A stretch of DNA of 43,524 bases from an uncultured Ellagibacter sp. (GCF_934617235.1 NZ_CAKTTZ010000018.1:1-43524), one strand, 5' to 3'; numbered from the stretch's first letter, positions 33,324 through 41,091 are shown. Translations and numbers: made by a program. Notes: generated from the sequence alone by a model not told the origin.

Positions 33324-34120
33324 GCGTTCGCACCTGATGCGCCGTTGCGCATATCCATTTCAGGCAAATGCTTCCAAAAGCGTTTCGGCATGAATTGCCG
33401 GCGGAGCTCCGGGTGGTAGCGCGCTTCGATGGAAACGGCATCGTAGAATCGCTTCCACGCCTGCTGCATCAATGTCTCATCAGCTGCTTTTTCAGGGAGC
33501 TTCAGCTCGTCGGTTTGCACGAGGTACCACCCTGACCCCTCGTAGATTCCCGCGATATGATGCGCCTCATCGTAAATCATGAAAGGGACGTCGTTGAAGC
33601 GCGCCGAGAACCAATCCATAAGCAGCGGCACGACTGATGCCTTCGGTGAGCAGCGGGCAAACCATATATTTCCTTCGAGGCGCTCGAAGCGCAAAAACTG
33701 TTGCATGAGATGCCGCTCGTTCATTACCGAGCGGTCGAGTGCGACAAGTGGGGCCACTGCAGGGTGCGTGATTTCGCCGATCGCCGCTCGACGCGCGTCG
33801 GGGCGCATGGCATAGCGGACGAACCGATAGACGATAGTGCCCGTTTGTGCGTCGTCGGAGAGCGATGCGTGCAGGACAGCTTCAAACCCTGATTTCCCCG
33901 TCGCCCGGATAATCCCTCGCTTCACACGCTCGGCGAGCTTGGCGTCGGCCGCTACGGTTCGGACGCTCTGATCAAGGCGGGGCTGGAATGCGTCTTCCCG
34001 TGCAATATCTTCAGGGTCCTCGTGGTTTGCGTATGCTTGGAACACTGCGGTGAGCAGACCTTCGGGTGTTCCGTCGTAGATATAGGCAACATGGGCAAGC
34101 GGTTCCTCTGCGGCGATCAT
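33245..34120 (-). CDS. Predicted DNA metabolism protein (TIGR03915-type, partner of the radical SAM repair protein)
   Basis: 291 residues. From memory it matches the 'probable DNA metabolism protein' family that is encoded next to the TIGR03916 radical SAM protein and is sometimes fused to a uracil-DNA-glycosylase-like domain. Landmarks: YIYDGTPEGLLTAVF at the start, ERHLMQQFLRFERLEGNIWFARCSP, and RFNDVPFMIYDEAHHIAGIY. ATG 34120 overlaps the upstream stop (ATGA), so translation is coupled. No glycosylase domain is fused here. Function in DNA repair is family-level inference. Confidence 0.8.
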   Translation of the reverse strand: MIAAEEPLAHVAYIYDGTPEGLLTAVFQAYANHEDPEDIAREDAFQPRLDQSVRTVAADAKLAERVKRGIIRATGKSGFEAVLHASLSDDAQTGTIVYRFVRYAMRPDARRAAIGEITHPAVAPLVALDRSVMNERHLMQQFLRFERLEGNIWFARCSPKASVVPLLMDWFSARFNDVPFMIYDEAHHIAGIYEGSGWYLVQTDELKLPEKAADETLMQQAWKRFYDAVSIEARYHPELRRQFMPKRFWKHLPEMDMRNGASGANAYSLNTPSRSKAGMKLSSAAPPSCQK

Positions 34121-35463
34121 GCGCAAACCTTCTGCTGCACATTCTGGCCCTCAAACGGATCGAAGAGGCTGAGCTGCCCTTGGCATTGTTTCGCTGCGCG
34201 CCGTCCGTGCCATCCGCCATCAATCGGCGCGGCGAGTTGCGCGCGCAAAGCCCCTGGGGTGAAGGGCGTGCCACCTCCCGCGTATTTCCCGTTGCAGGTG
34301 ATGAAGAAGCGCGCACGCTTGTAGGCGATTCCGAGTTTGCGCAGTTCGGGTTCACGTAAACAGCAGGTGCGCCGGGCCTTCACGATGAGGCGCGCCCCGC
34401 GTGGGCCGATGCCGGGTACGCGCAAGAGCACTTCGAGCGGAGCGGTGTTCACTTCGACGGGGAAGTGCTCCAGATGGTTGATCGCCCAGTTCGCCTTCGG
34501 GTCGAGGAGCGGGTCGAGGAAAGGGTTGTCCTCGTCGATTATCTCGCTCACGTCGAACTTGTAGAAACGCATAAGCCAATCGGCCTGGTAGAGTCGATGC
34601 TCGCGGTCGAGCTCCACTGCGCCCGATGCAGGCAGGCGCTCATCGGTAGTCACTGGCAGGTAGGCGCTGAAGAACACGCGCTTGAGCGAGAGCGCGCGAT
34701 AGAGCGCCGCCGATAAGTTCAGAATCTGAAAGTCATTTTCGGGTGTGGCGCCTACGATCATTTGCGTGCTTTGACCTGCGGGAACGAAAGCTCGTTCGCG
34801 TTTTGTCGGTCGATTCTGCGAGTAGTACGTCGTGTTTTTGCGAACGAGCGCCTGTGTGTCGGCGTCTTCTGCCATGGAGTCGCGAATTTGGCGCATCGGG
34901 GCTAAAAGCTGCTCCTTACGTTTCTGAGGGCAGAGCAGGGCGAGACTTTTTTGCGAGGGGAGCTCCAAGTTCACGCTCATACGGTCGGCCAGGCGTCCCA
35001 GCCGATCGATGAGTTCGGGCGAGGTGCCGGGCACTGCCTTCGCGTGGATATACCCGCGAAACCCGTACTCGTCGCGTAGGATGCGCAGCGTTTCGACCAT
35101 GAGCTCGGTTGTGTAATCGGGGCTTTTCAGAACACCCGAGCTTACGAACAGCCCCTCGATGTAGTTACGCCGGTAGAAGGAAATCGTTAAATCTGCCAGC
35201 TCGCGCGGGGTGAATGCGGCGCGTGGAACGTCGTTGCCCGCGCGGTTCACGCAGTAGGCGCAATCATAGATGCACACGTTCGTCAGAAGCACCTTCAAAA
35301 GCGAGATGCAGCGCCCGTCGGGGGTGAAACTGTGGCAGCATCCCGCACCCATGGCATTTCCCGGTTGCCCGCGTCGCGCCCCTCGGTCGATTCCGGAGGA
35401 TGTGCAGGCGACGTCGTACTTTGCGGCGTCAGCGAGGATTTCCAGTTTATCGGTGGTATTCAT
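34117..35463 (-). CDS. Putative DNA modification/repair radical SAM protein (TIGR03916-type)
   Basis: 448 residues. The N-terminal ILADAAKYDVACTSSG is followed by the radical SAM cluster motif CIYDCAYC, then the barrel (GLFVSSGV, MSVNLELPS). A C-terminal helix-hairpin-helix-like DNA-binding segment follows (LLRVPGIGPRGARLIVKAR), and the tail ends near QLSLFDPFEG. The radical SAM plus HhH combination and the coupled partner gene match the family tied by genome context to uracil-DNA glycosylases. ATG 35463 is chosen; the frame extends to 35622 without family similarity. A LexA-like box lies 17 bases before the start. Confidence 0.85.
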   Translation of the reverse strand: MNTTDKLEILADAAKYDVACTSSGIDRGARRGQPGNAMGAGCCHSFTPDGRCISLLKVLLTNVCIYDCAYCVNRAGNDVPRAAFTPRELADLTISFYRRNYIEGLFVSSGVLKSPDYTTELMVETLRILRDEYGFRGYIHAKAVPGTSPELIDRLGRLADRMSVNLELPSQKSLALLCPQKRKEQLLAPMRQIRDSMAEDADTQALVRKNTTYYSQNRPTKRERAFVPAGQSTQMIVGATPENDFQILNLSAALYRALSLKRVFFSAYLPVTTDERLPASGAVELDREHRLYQADWLMRFYKFDVSEIIDEDNPFLDPLLDPKANWAINHLEHFPVEVNTAPLEVLLRVPGIGPRGARLIVKARRTCCLREPELRKLGIAYKRARFFITCNGKYAGGGTPFTPGALRAQLAAPIDGGWHGRRAAKQCQGQLSLFDPFEGQNVQQKVCA

Positions 35464-35480
35464 GGGTACACCTGTTCGCT

Positions 35481-35494
35481 CGAATATTTGTTCG
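35481..35494 (-). promoter_or_regulatory. Candidate LexA (SOS) box before the DNA-repair pair
   Basis: CGAACAAATATTCG on the minus strand differs at one position from the Gram-positive consensus CGAACNNNNGTTCG. It lies 17 bases upstream of the ATG at 35463, where a repressor would block transcription. Confidence 0.5.
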
Positions 35495-35671
35495 TATTTT
35501 AACAAGCTTGAAGCCGATGCGCAACGCCCACTTTCTTTCCCCATGAAGAAGAAAGTTCGCCATAGTCCCTGTTCGCAGATAATGAAGCGCGTTATTATTA
35601 GGTTACAAGGCGATTGTTGCATCGCCGTCTTCGGGATTGCGTTTCAAACGCGTGATGGGGAAGGAGCTGCC

Positions 35672-36133
35672 ATGCTCTATGACAATATCTTAGTTCCCTA
35701 CGATGGTTCGGCGTCAGCTGATGCGGCGCTCGAGGGAGCGGCCCGCTATGCGAAAGAGGATCCGGGCTGTGCGCTTCACGTGCTGCAAATCTTCGACATC
35801 GAGCACCAGGTGATCGAGCGGCTTGATTCTTCGTATGGCTCGGCGGTGCCTGTCGGTATGAGGGAGGCTTTCGAGGAAGCCCAAAGCGAGGCGCAAAGAA
35901 AGCTCGAGCGCGACGTCCGCCTCGCAACGCGTGGGCTTATGAATGAGATCCATGTCGAGGTGCAGAGCGAGACGACGATCGGCGTGCAAATCGTCGCGTA
36001 TGCGGCGGCTCACAACATCGACCTCATCATCATGGGGTCGCGCGGCCTCGGCGGTTTGCGCGGCATCTTGGGAAGCGTGTCGAGCTTCGTCCTGAAAGAG
36101 GCGAAGGTTCCCGTTCTCGTGGTGAAAGATTAG
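35672..36133 (+). CDS. Universal stress protein (UspA family)
   Basis: A 153-residue single Usp domain. The ATP-binding motif GSRGLGGLRGILGSVSS near 126-142 fits G-2X-G-9X-G(S/T), so an ATP-binding type is expected. It begins MLYDNILVPYDGSASAD, the classic start. The frame extends far upstream to 35270, but ATG 35672 follows AAGGAG at 35661-35666. A strong terminator follows directly. The region 35495-35671 presumably holds its promoter; I see no clear -35/-10 pair. Confidence 0.93.
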   Translation: MLYDNILVPYDGSASADAALEGAARYAKEDPGCALHVLQIFDIEHQVIERLDSSYGSAVPVGMREAFEEAQSEAQRKLERDVRLATRGLMNEIHVEVQSETTIGVQIVAYAAAHNIDLIIMGSRGLGGLRGILGSVSSFVLKEAKVPVLVVKD

Positions 36134-36143
36134 CGAGCGAAAA

Positions 36144-36192
36144 AATCCCCCATCTGGAAAGAACGAACCACCAGATGGGGGATTGTTTTTTC
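36144..36192 (+). terminator. Rho-independent terminator after the Usp gene
   Basis: AATCCCCCATCTGG (36144-36157) pairs perfectly with CCAGATGGGGGATT (36171-36184), followed by GTTTTTT. It also separates the gene from the convergent tRNA. Confidence 0.92.
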
Positions 36193-36193
36193 G

Positions 36194-36268
36194 TGGTGCC
36201 GGCGGCAGGAATCGAACCCGCAACCTACTGATTACAAATCAGTTGCTCTACCGTTGAGCCACGCCGGC
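36194..36268 (-). tRNA. tRNA-Thr (anticodon UGU), CCA encoded
   Basis: The minus strand folds into a full cloverleaf: acceptor GCCGGCG/CGCCGGC, D stem GCTC/GAGC, anticodon stem ACTGA/TCAGT with loop TTTGTAA, T stem GCGGG/CCTGC (one G-U) with loop TTCGATT, and encoded CCA. The anticodon TGT reads ACA (Thr). Confidence 0.95.
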
Positions 36269-36383
36269 ATGTGATTTGCGCAAGTAGACATGATAAGGCA
36301 AAACGCGCCAACTGAAAAGAGGGAAATCCTCGAAGGTATCGGGGTGTAGCGAGGGAGCGCCCTGGCTCTTTTTTCGATACTTT

Positions 36384-37214
36384 CTAGTCTATTGCCGAGA
36401 GCCTTAAATCCTCAAACGTGCCCTCAAATCGATAGCGCGATAACTTTCCAGTGCCATCATCAAAAGAAACGGTAGTTTCTTTCAGCTGGGCTAGCGCTTT
36501 CGCTTGTGCGCATTCGGAAAAAGACAGTTTTTCGTCTGTGCTCATATTTCCCGAATAGTAACGTTGACGCGCATCTTCATCTACGTCGATGAAGATGCGG
36601 ATTGCCACGGTATTCTCGTCCGTCGAATCTAAAGGCACGTTTTCGCCCCAAGACTCGTTAAATGCTTCGATCTCGCTTTCCGAACGTGGGTCGTCGTGGA
36701 GCGTTTCGCGGTTTATCTCGACATATTCGCCTCCAATGTTCATGGAGCAGGCCCCTTTGCTGGGGGCGGAAAGGCTGAAGGATGCGAAAAACTGGAGGGC
36801 GATTCTTCCTTCTCCTGCGGGAAGGAAGAGATTACTCGCTTGCTCGCCATCAGCGTCCATTCCAGAGATTCTAACGGGCATAGTTTCCGCGAAAGCGCTG
36901 GTTACGCCTGCGGAATGGTGCTCGACGGGGTCATAGCTCCATGGTTTTGCGACAAATAGGGTAGCCACGATGAGGCATGCAGCAGCTGCGCTGGCAAGCA
37001 CAAAGCCCATTCGCTTCGGGTGATTGTTGCGCTTCAGGGGCGTTGAGTGGTGCTCTACCTCCTCTGATTGGCTCGAAGGCTTCATCGCTATCATTGCCAG
37101 CGTTCTTTCTTGCAGGTCGGCGTGTGGCTCGATGGAAAGCGACGTTTGCTTGAACTGTTCGATGAAGGCATTGAAAGATTCGTCTTCTCTTCCCTTCTCT
37201 TCACTTCTTGTCAT
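36384..37214 (-). CDS. Membrane anti-sigma factor (predicted)
   Basis: 276 residues. The cytoplasmic part of about 65 residues (MTRSEEKGREDESFNAFIEQFKQ) is followed by one membrane segment at about 69-88 (MGFVLASAAAACLIVATLF). An extracytoplasmic domain of about 180 residues follows, with no family I recognise. It starts 12 bases after the ECF sigma gene with a strong GAGGAGGTGA, the usual arrangement for a sigma/anti-sigma pair. The role is inferred from position and topology. The extracytoplasmic domain would be the sensor. Confidence 0.7.
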   Translation of the reverse strand: MTRSEEKGREDESFNAFIEQFKQTSLSIEPHADLQERTLAMIAMKPSSQSEEVEHHSTPLKRNNHPKRMGFVLASAAAACLIVATLFVAKPWSYDPVEHHSAGVTSAFAETMPVRISGMDADGEQASNLFLPAGEGRIALQFFASFSLSAPSKGACSMNIGGEYVEINRETLHDDPRSESEIEAFNESWGENVPLDSTDENTVAIRIFIDVDEDARQRYYSGNMSTDEKLSFSECAQAKALAQLKETTVSFDDGTGKLSRYRFEGTFEDLRLSAID

Positions 37215-37226
37215 GCGGTCACCTCC

Positions 37227-37703
37227 TCATTTCAGGTGCTGTTTGATTTTGGCTCTTGCCCGATGGAGGCGTGTTCGAATGGTTGCATTCGATACGCCTA
37301 CGATTTTCGCGATCTCTTCTGTTGAATACCCTTCGACGTAAAACAGATAAATCGCCTCGCGCTGGTCGTTGTTCAGGGTATCTACAATATCCCAGACACC
37401 GCCTACGTTGGGTGCCTCCGAGCTGGGCGTCTCCCCGCCCGCGATGGGCATGGATGCGAAGTCAGCCGGATCGAGCAAATCTTCTCGATGTCGCTGCTTT
37501 TCTCGAAAAAACGTGCGACAACGGTTGCCAGCAACCTTCAAAAGCCAAGCTTTAAGATGCTCGTCGCTCTCGAAAGTCTGCTGCGAGGAGTGAAGCGCCA
37601 AAAAGGTTTCTTGATAAACGTCTTCTGCTTGATGAAAAGAGCGAAGGAGAGTGAAAGCAAAGCGGAAGACGGTGCTTCCATAAGCAGTTGCTGCGTACGT
37701 CAC
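37227..37703 (-). CDS. ECF-family RNA polymerase sigma factor
   Basis: 158 residues with sigma region 2 (FRFAFTLLRSFHQAEDVYQETFLALH) and region 4 (LNNDQREAIYLFYVEGYSTEEIAKIVGVSNATIRTRLHRARAKIKQHL). The called start is GTG 37703, but it has no good ribosome binding site. In frame, CTG 37725-37727 would add eight residues (reading LTGRYVDI) and has AAAGGA at 37734-37739 at ideal distance. The real start may therefore be the rare CTG. It is divergent from the exported-protein operon, which carries an ECF-type promoter. Confidence 0.9.
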   Translation of the reverse strand: MTYAATAYGSTVFRFAFTLLRSFHQAEDVYQETFLALHSSQQTFESDEHLKAWLLKVAGNRCRTFFREKQRHREDLLDPADFASMPIAGGETPSSEAPNVGGVWDIVDTLNNDQREAIYLFYVEGYSTEEIAKIVGVSNATIRTRLHRARAKIKQHLK

Positions 37704-37766
37704 TATGTCAACGTATCTGCCTGTCAGATAGCTTCCTTTCGGAAAAACAAAAATAATCTAACTATG

Positions 37767-37794
37767 GGAACAATTCACGCCTTGGAAGCGTATA
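37767..37794 (+). promoter_or_regulatory. ECF-type promoter of the exported-protein operon
   Basis: GGAAC (37767-37771), 17 bases, CGTATA (37789-37794). GGAAC with CGT(A/C) at this spacing is the general ECF pattern known from SigW/SigE-type factors. It faces away from the sigma gene and lies about 58 bases before the first operon start. Confidence 0.5.
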
Positions 37795-37851
37795 GCTAAC
37801 AGGGCGGTCAACATGATGCGCTCATCGTCGTTCAAAAGAAAGGGAAAGTCA

Positions 37852-38330
37852 ATGGAAAGAGGCGTGAAGAAAAAAGTATCTGGATTTGTCTTCTTGCTAT
37901 GCTCTTGGTTTGTCTTGCTCCAGCAGTTGCTCTTGCCGGTATGGGGCAGTCTGTTGACAAGGAATATTACGGCAAGATTTGGCGTGGCAGATCTGCTGCG
38001 TACGAGTATCAGAATTCGGGAGAATCGTGGATTACCGAGGACTGGCGTACATGGACGAAAATCACGAATACAACTGCTCCGCAGTATTGGTTAAGGAATC
38101 GAACAAAAGCTTATAGAAACCTCGATTTCTACAAAGATCAAGTTGTGGTGAATACGACAACTGCTCATTCAGCTGGTGATGCTATAGAGAACAAAATCCT
38201 GGCGAGCGCTTGGAGCGCGGATTATTACTACTGCGCTACGTATTCGACGCATGCACTTTATCGCGGCTCCATCGGGTACGACGATGGCTATTTTGAAACT
38301 GTTGGCGCAGAAGACTGGAATTATAGCTAG
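37852..38330 (+). CDS. Small secreted protein A1, apparently frameshifted at an A6 tract
   Basis: The body (frame of ATG 37899, to 38330) reads as a secreted protein of about 130 residues, Tyr/Trp/Asn-rich: signal peptide hydrophobic core WICLLAMLLVCLAPAV, cleavage after ALA, mature start GMGQSVDKEYYGK. In that frame no ATG, GTG or TTG precedes 37899, leaving a signal peptide without its basic start. A good start (ATG 37852, after AAAGGGAAAG) is in another frame and joins the body by a -1 shift at the A6 run 37870-37875. Natural indel, programmed slippage or sequencing error are all possible. It resembles the protein at 39917 (VV.N.....AG(D/N)AIE). Confidence 0.55.
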
Positions 38331-38340
38331 AGGAGGCGTA

Positions 38341-39135
38341 ATGATTACTGCTTCGAATCGAACAAAACTCAGCGGACTGCTCGCGTTAGTAATGATTGCA
38401 GCTTTGGCTGTGGTCGGCGTATCTCATGCGATCGGCTTTGCCTCCGGAAAGGGCGAAGCGCCTTTGCCTGTAAACAGCGAGGGCGTCACCTATGGATCAA
38501 TGCTTGAAGCTGAAATGAATGGTACGGAAATGCCTGAACTCGTATCATGCATAGCCACGAACGGGAAAAGGGGGTATATGTACTATGGAGAGTATTCGGC
38601 GATAACGCAGAGAGATTTCGAGCTTTCTTCCGAAGAACTCAATTCTATTATGCCCGATAGGGCTGAAACTATTGCTAAGGTTTTTGCGGAGACGGCCAAT
38701 ACTTATTACGGTTACGAGTTGCTTTCCATTGAAGAAGTGAAAGAGGCATTGAGTTTAACTACTTCTGTTGGTGGAACAGAAGCAGCGATTACTCTCCTTG
38801 AAGGGGACGTGCGCTCCGCAGTTTTGGCTAACGAAACTGTTTCGGGCGGTGAGATAGTCCATGGTGGAAACGCAGAGGACGCGGTAAAGGTTGTTCAATC
38901 TCAAAGGATGTCACTTATTAGCGACGTGGCTGAAGCCGTGTCGTTTGACAAATCAACAAATGCCGCCATTATTGATTCCTCATGCCTGTCGGAAGCGCTT
39001 GCAACTAACTATATGAGCACGATGGAGTATGCGTATTTCTATCAAAAAGCGAAGGACGCAGTGGGTATTGCGCTCCCTGTATACGAGAAAGACGGCAGAA
39101 CGGTAATCGGGGAAATCGTAATTGATTCGCTTTAG
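38341..39135 (+). CDS. Exported protein B1, unknown family
   Basis: 264 residues. An N-terminal signal peptide or anchor (KLSGLLALVMIAALAVVGVSHAIGF, about 8-32) is followed by a soluble domain. It is paralogous to the next gene: both have a P(D/E)(L/M)V....ATNG..GY segment near 60-80 and end with a (L/V)PVY..DG.T(I/V)(I/V)G motif. No enzyme motif is seen. ATG 38341 has AGAGGAGG directly upstream, 10 bases after A1. It is probably surface- or membrane-bound and controlled with the rest of the operon. Confidence 0.75.
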   Translation: MITASNRTKLSGLLALVMIAALAVVGVSHAIGFASGKGEAPLPVNSEGVTYGSMLEAEMNGTEMPELVSCIATNGKRGYMYYGEYSAITQRDFELSSEELNSIMPDRAETIAKVFAETANTYYGYELLSIEEVKEALSLTTSVGGTEAAITLLEGDVRSAVLANETVSGGEIVHGGNAEDAVKVVQSQRMSLISDVAEAVSFDKSTNAAIIDSSCLSEALATNYMSTMEYAYFYQKAKDAVGIALPVYEKDGRTVIGEIVIDSL

Positions 39136-39163
39136 TTCTAGTCAATGAAAAGGGGTGTCGGGA

Positions 39164-39892
39164 ATGAAAAGTTATAGCGCGCTTAAAAAACCTGGAGCTG
39201 CAATTGGAGTTGCTTTGGCGGTCGCGGCGGCGTTCTGCCTTTCCTTCGCCTTCTGCCTGACTGCGAGCGGTGAAGCGTTGTTTGATGAGTCTTCGGATTA
39301 TTTCATCGGAGCTGATGGCCAGAGTTACGGTGTGCCGGTAGAAGGCGATGAGGGCATTATCGCTATGCCGGATATGGTTCGCGTGAAAGCCACTAATGGC
39401 GAAATCGGATATGTATCGCCCGATGAGATGACGAATGCTTTCTTTGAAGGAGCAGTTGAGCAAGATGAAATTGAGACGGTTCTTGCTTCGCTTGCTGACA
39501 AAAAGGCGCAAGCGTTGGCTAACGCAGCGAATCAACGTTTTGGTTTTGAGGTTCTCACCTACGACGAAGCTTACGAAATCGGCAATCTTCTCGTTCAGGC
39601 AAACGGTATGCTAAAAGCAAAGGATGCCATGCAAGGCGCTGCAACTCAGAGAATTGCCGTGGCTTTAGAAGAAGGAGTCATTTCGTCGGCCAAGGCTAAC
39701 GAAATCGCAACCATAGCTATGGGCGCTGATGACAATTCGGATGAATTGCTCCTGTCGGGGGGTTTCGCCATCAACGAGCAGCTGTTTGCCTCCATTTACA
39801 AAGAGGCTCAAAAGGACGTTTGTATTGAGGTTCCCGTTTATGCGAGCGATGGGTCGACGATCGTTGGCGTATACGAAGTCGATCGTATGTAA
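39164..39892 (+). CDS. Exported protein B2, paralogue of B1
   Basis: 242 residues. The N-terminal membrane segment (GAAIGVALAVAAAFCLSFAFCLTASG, about 11-36) is followed by a domain that aligns with B1 at MPDMVRVKATNGEIGYVSPDEM and at the ending VPVYASDGSTIVGVYEVD. The frame begins at 39155, but ATG 39164 is the better start (AAGGGG upstream). It lies 28 bases after B1. No catalytic motif is seen. Confidence 0.75.
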   Translation: MKSYSALKKPGAAIGVALAVAAAFCLSFAFCLTASGEALFDESSDYFIGADGQSYGVPVEGDEGIIAMPDMVRVKATNGEIGYVSPDEMTNAFFEGAVEQDEIETVLASLADKKAQALANAANQRFGFEVLTYDEAYEIGNLLVQANGMLKAKDAMQGAATQRIAVALEEGVISSAKANEIATIAMGADDNSDELLLSGGFAINEQLFASIYKEAQKDVCIEVPVYASDGSTIVGVYEVDRM

Positions 39893-39916
39893 AGTAGCAA
39901 AGGAGGGAGTGCGACG

Positions 39917-40414
39917 ATGGGCGGTTCGAGATGTCGAAGTGTAATTATGATTTGCGTATTGGTTTGTATCGCTCTTTTAGCTGGTGCATTTACGGGCACG
40001 GCATATGCGGCAAAGAAGTTTGGTCAGTATCATGAAAGGGGCTTTTGGCACGAGGGGGATTACGTTAACTACGGATGGAGAAACGGATATGACGGAAGAT
40101 CGTATGGTGCCCTTTTCAATATTTATGAATCCTGGATGTGGGTCAAAAACACCAACCGGTCGGTAATGCCCGGGGCAATTGTGTCGCAGGCTGGTGTAAC
40201 CATTTATGTTTTCGGTGACCCCAAAGTAGTGGAATGGGGACCAGTAGTAACTAACTTTTTCGATAATCCCGCTGGCAATGCGATTGAAAGCCATTACTAT
40301 AATGAGCTCATGAAAGGGGATGGCTTTGCATGGGGCTATGGCAAAATTAGAGACCCTGCGTGTAACATGCACGAAATTGGAACAGAAGAAAATGCTATTG
40401 AGATAATTGGATAA
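39917..40414 (+). CDS. Small secreted protein A2, related to A1
   Basis: 165 residues. The signal peptide (CRSVIMICVLVCIALLAGAFTGTAYA) is followed by a mature protein starting AKKFGQYHERGFW, rich in Tyr, Trp, Gly and Asn. It shares with A1 a WxxVKNTNRS-like stretch and the pattern VV.N followed by AGNAIE. One cysteine lies near the C-terminus (DPACNMHEIG). ATG 39917 has AGGAGGGAG upstream, 24 bases after B2. Size and composition recall secreted bacteriocin-like or matrix proteins, but I find no named family. Confidence 0.7.
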   Translation: MGGSRCRSVIMICVLVCIALLAGAFTGTAYAAKKFGQYHERGFWHEGDYVNYGWRNGYDGRSYGALFNIYESWMWVKNTNRSVMPGAIVSQAGVTIYVFGDPKVVEWGPVVTNFFDNPAGNAIESHYYNELMKGDGFAWGYGKIRDPACNMHEIGTEENAIEIIG

Positions 40415-40443
40415 TTGGATAGTTGGCTACGAGGGGGTACTGA

Positions 40444-41091
40444 ATGCGCTGTTCTCGATTCTCTATTCCTGTAAGGGTTGCCTCGGTTTTGGCTTTCGCG
40501 CTGATGGTTTTTGCGCTGGCTGCTTGCTCCTCGAGCGACGGCGACAACTCGTCTCTCCATGTGGATAGTGGGAAGCTGCGCATTTATTACGAGGAACCTT
40601 ACGCGGTTGTTCCTGGGGACAGCTTCTACCACGAAAGAGGCTTCGTCACATTTCTTGACGCGTATAATGCGCTCTTCTCTTTAAATGAAGTGACGTATCT
40701 TGAGCCCACGCTTTTGGTGTCGGGCGAGGAGGAAAACCATAACTTTCGTTCGCTCTCGATGTTTTCCGAGGTCAATGATGGCGATGTTTCCAGCCAAGAT
40801 GTGAAAAGCGCTATCGACAACTTCACGCTTCCGCGTCCTGAAATGACCGATCCGGAATTTCGCCTCGTTGACGATATCGACAAAGGAAACGGTGAGTCTA
40901 TTCTCATTTACGCCGCATATGAGAAGGCGGACAAGAACAAGGCTGCGGAGATGCGCGTTGCGAGCTATTTCTGGAACGATCGGCTCATTGGCGTGGGGCT
41001 GACATATCTTGGGCTGGTTGAGGGAGAGGATCGAGCGCAAGAAGTCGCTCTTGCCGAGAACATGCTGAGAAACGTGGAAATCATCCATTAA
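40444..41091 (+). CDS. Lipoprotein, unknown family
   Basis: 215 residues. A basic N-terminus, a hydrophobic segment and the lipobox LAAC at about 26-29 lead to an exported, lipid-anchored domain of about 185 residues (SSSDGDNSSLHVDSGKLRIYYEEPY...). No family is recognised. It is the last gene of the ECF-linked operon, 29 bases after A2. Lgt (12603) would modify it. The region downstream holds large inverted repeats instead of a classic terminator. Confidence 0.8.
   Translation: MRCSRFSIPVRVASVLAFALMVFALAACSSSDGDNSSLHVDSGKLRIYYEEPYAVVPGDSFYHERGFVTFLDAYNALFSLNEVTYLEPTLLVSGEEENHNFRSLSMFSEVNDGDVSSQDVKSAIDNFTLPRPEMTDPEFRLVDDIDKGNGESILIYAAYEKADKNKAAEMRVASYFWNDRLIGVGLTYLGLVEGEDRAQEVALAENMLRNVEIIH

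Noticed and set aside
35270..35671. N-terminal extension of the universal stress protein
   Set aside because: Antisense to the radical SAM gene; the Usp domain and a good ribosome binding site begin at 35672.
36354..36372. Short GAGC/GCTC hairpin with TTTTTT as a terminator
   Set aside because: Stem only four bases and no plus-strand gene upstream that needs it.
37813..38094. 93-codon frame at the start of the exported operon as a gene of its own
   Set aside because: After the A6 tract it loses sense, while the signal peptide and body continue in the other frame; treated as the 5' part of A1.
39917..40414. Lactococcin 972-type bacteriocin for A1/A2
   Set aside because: Size and Trp/Tyr/Gly content are suggestive, but I see no matching motif and no immunity/ABC transporter genes nearby.
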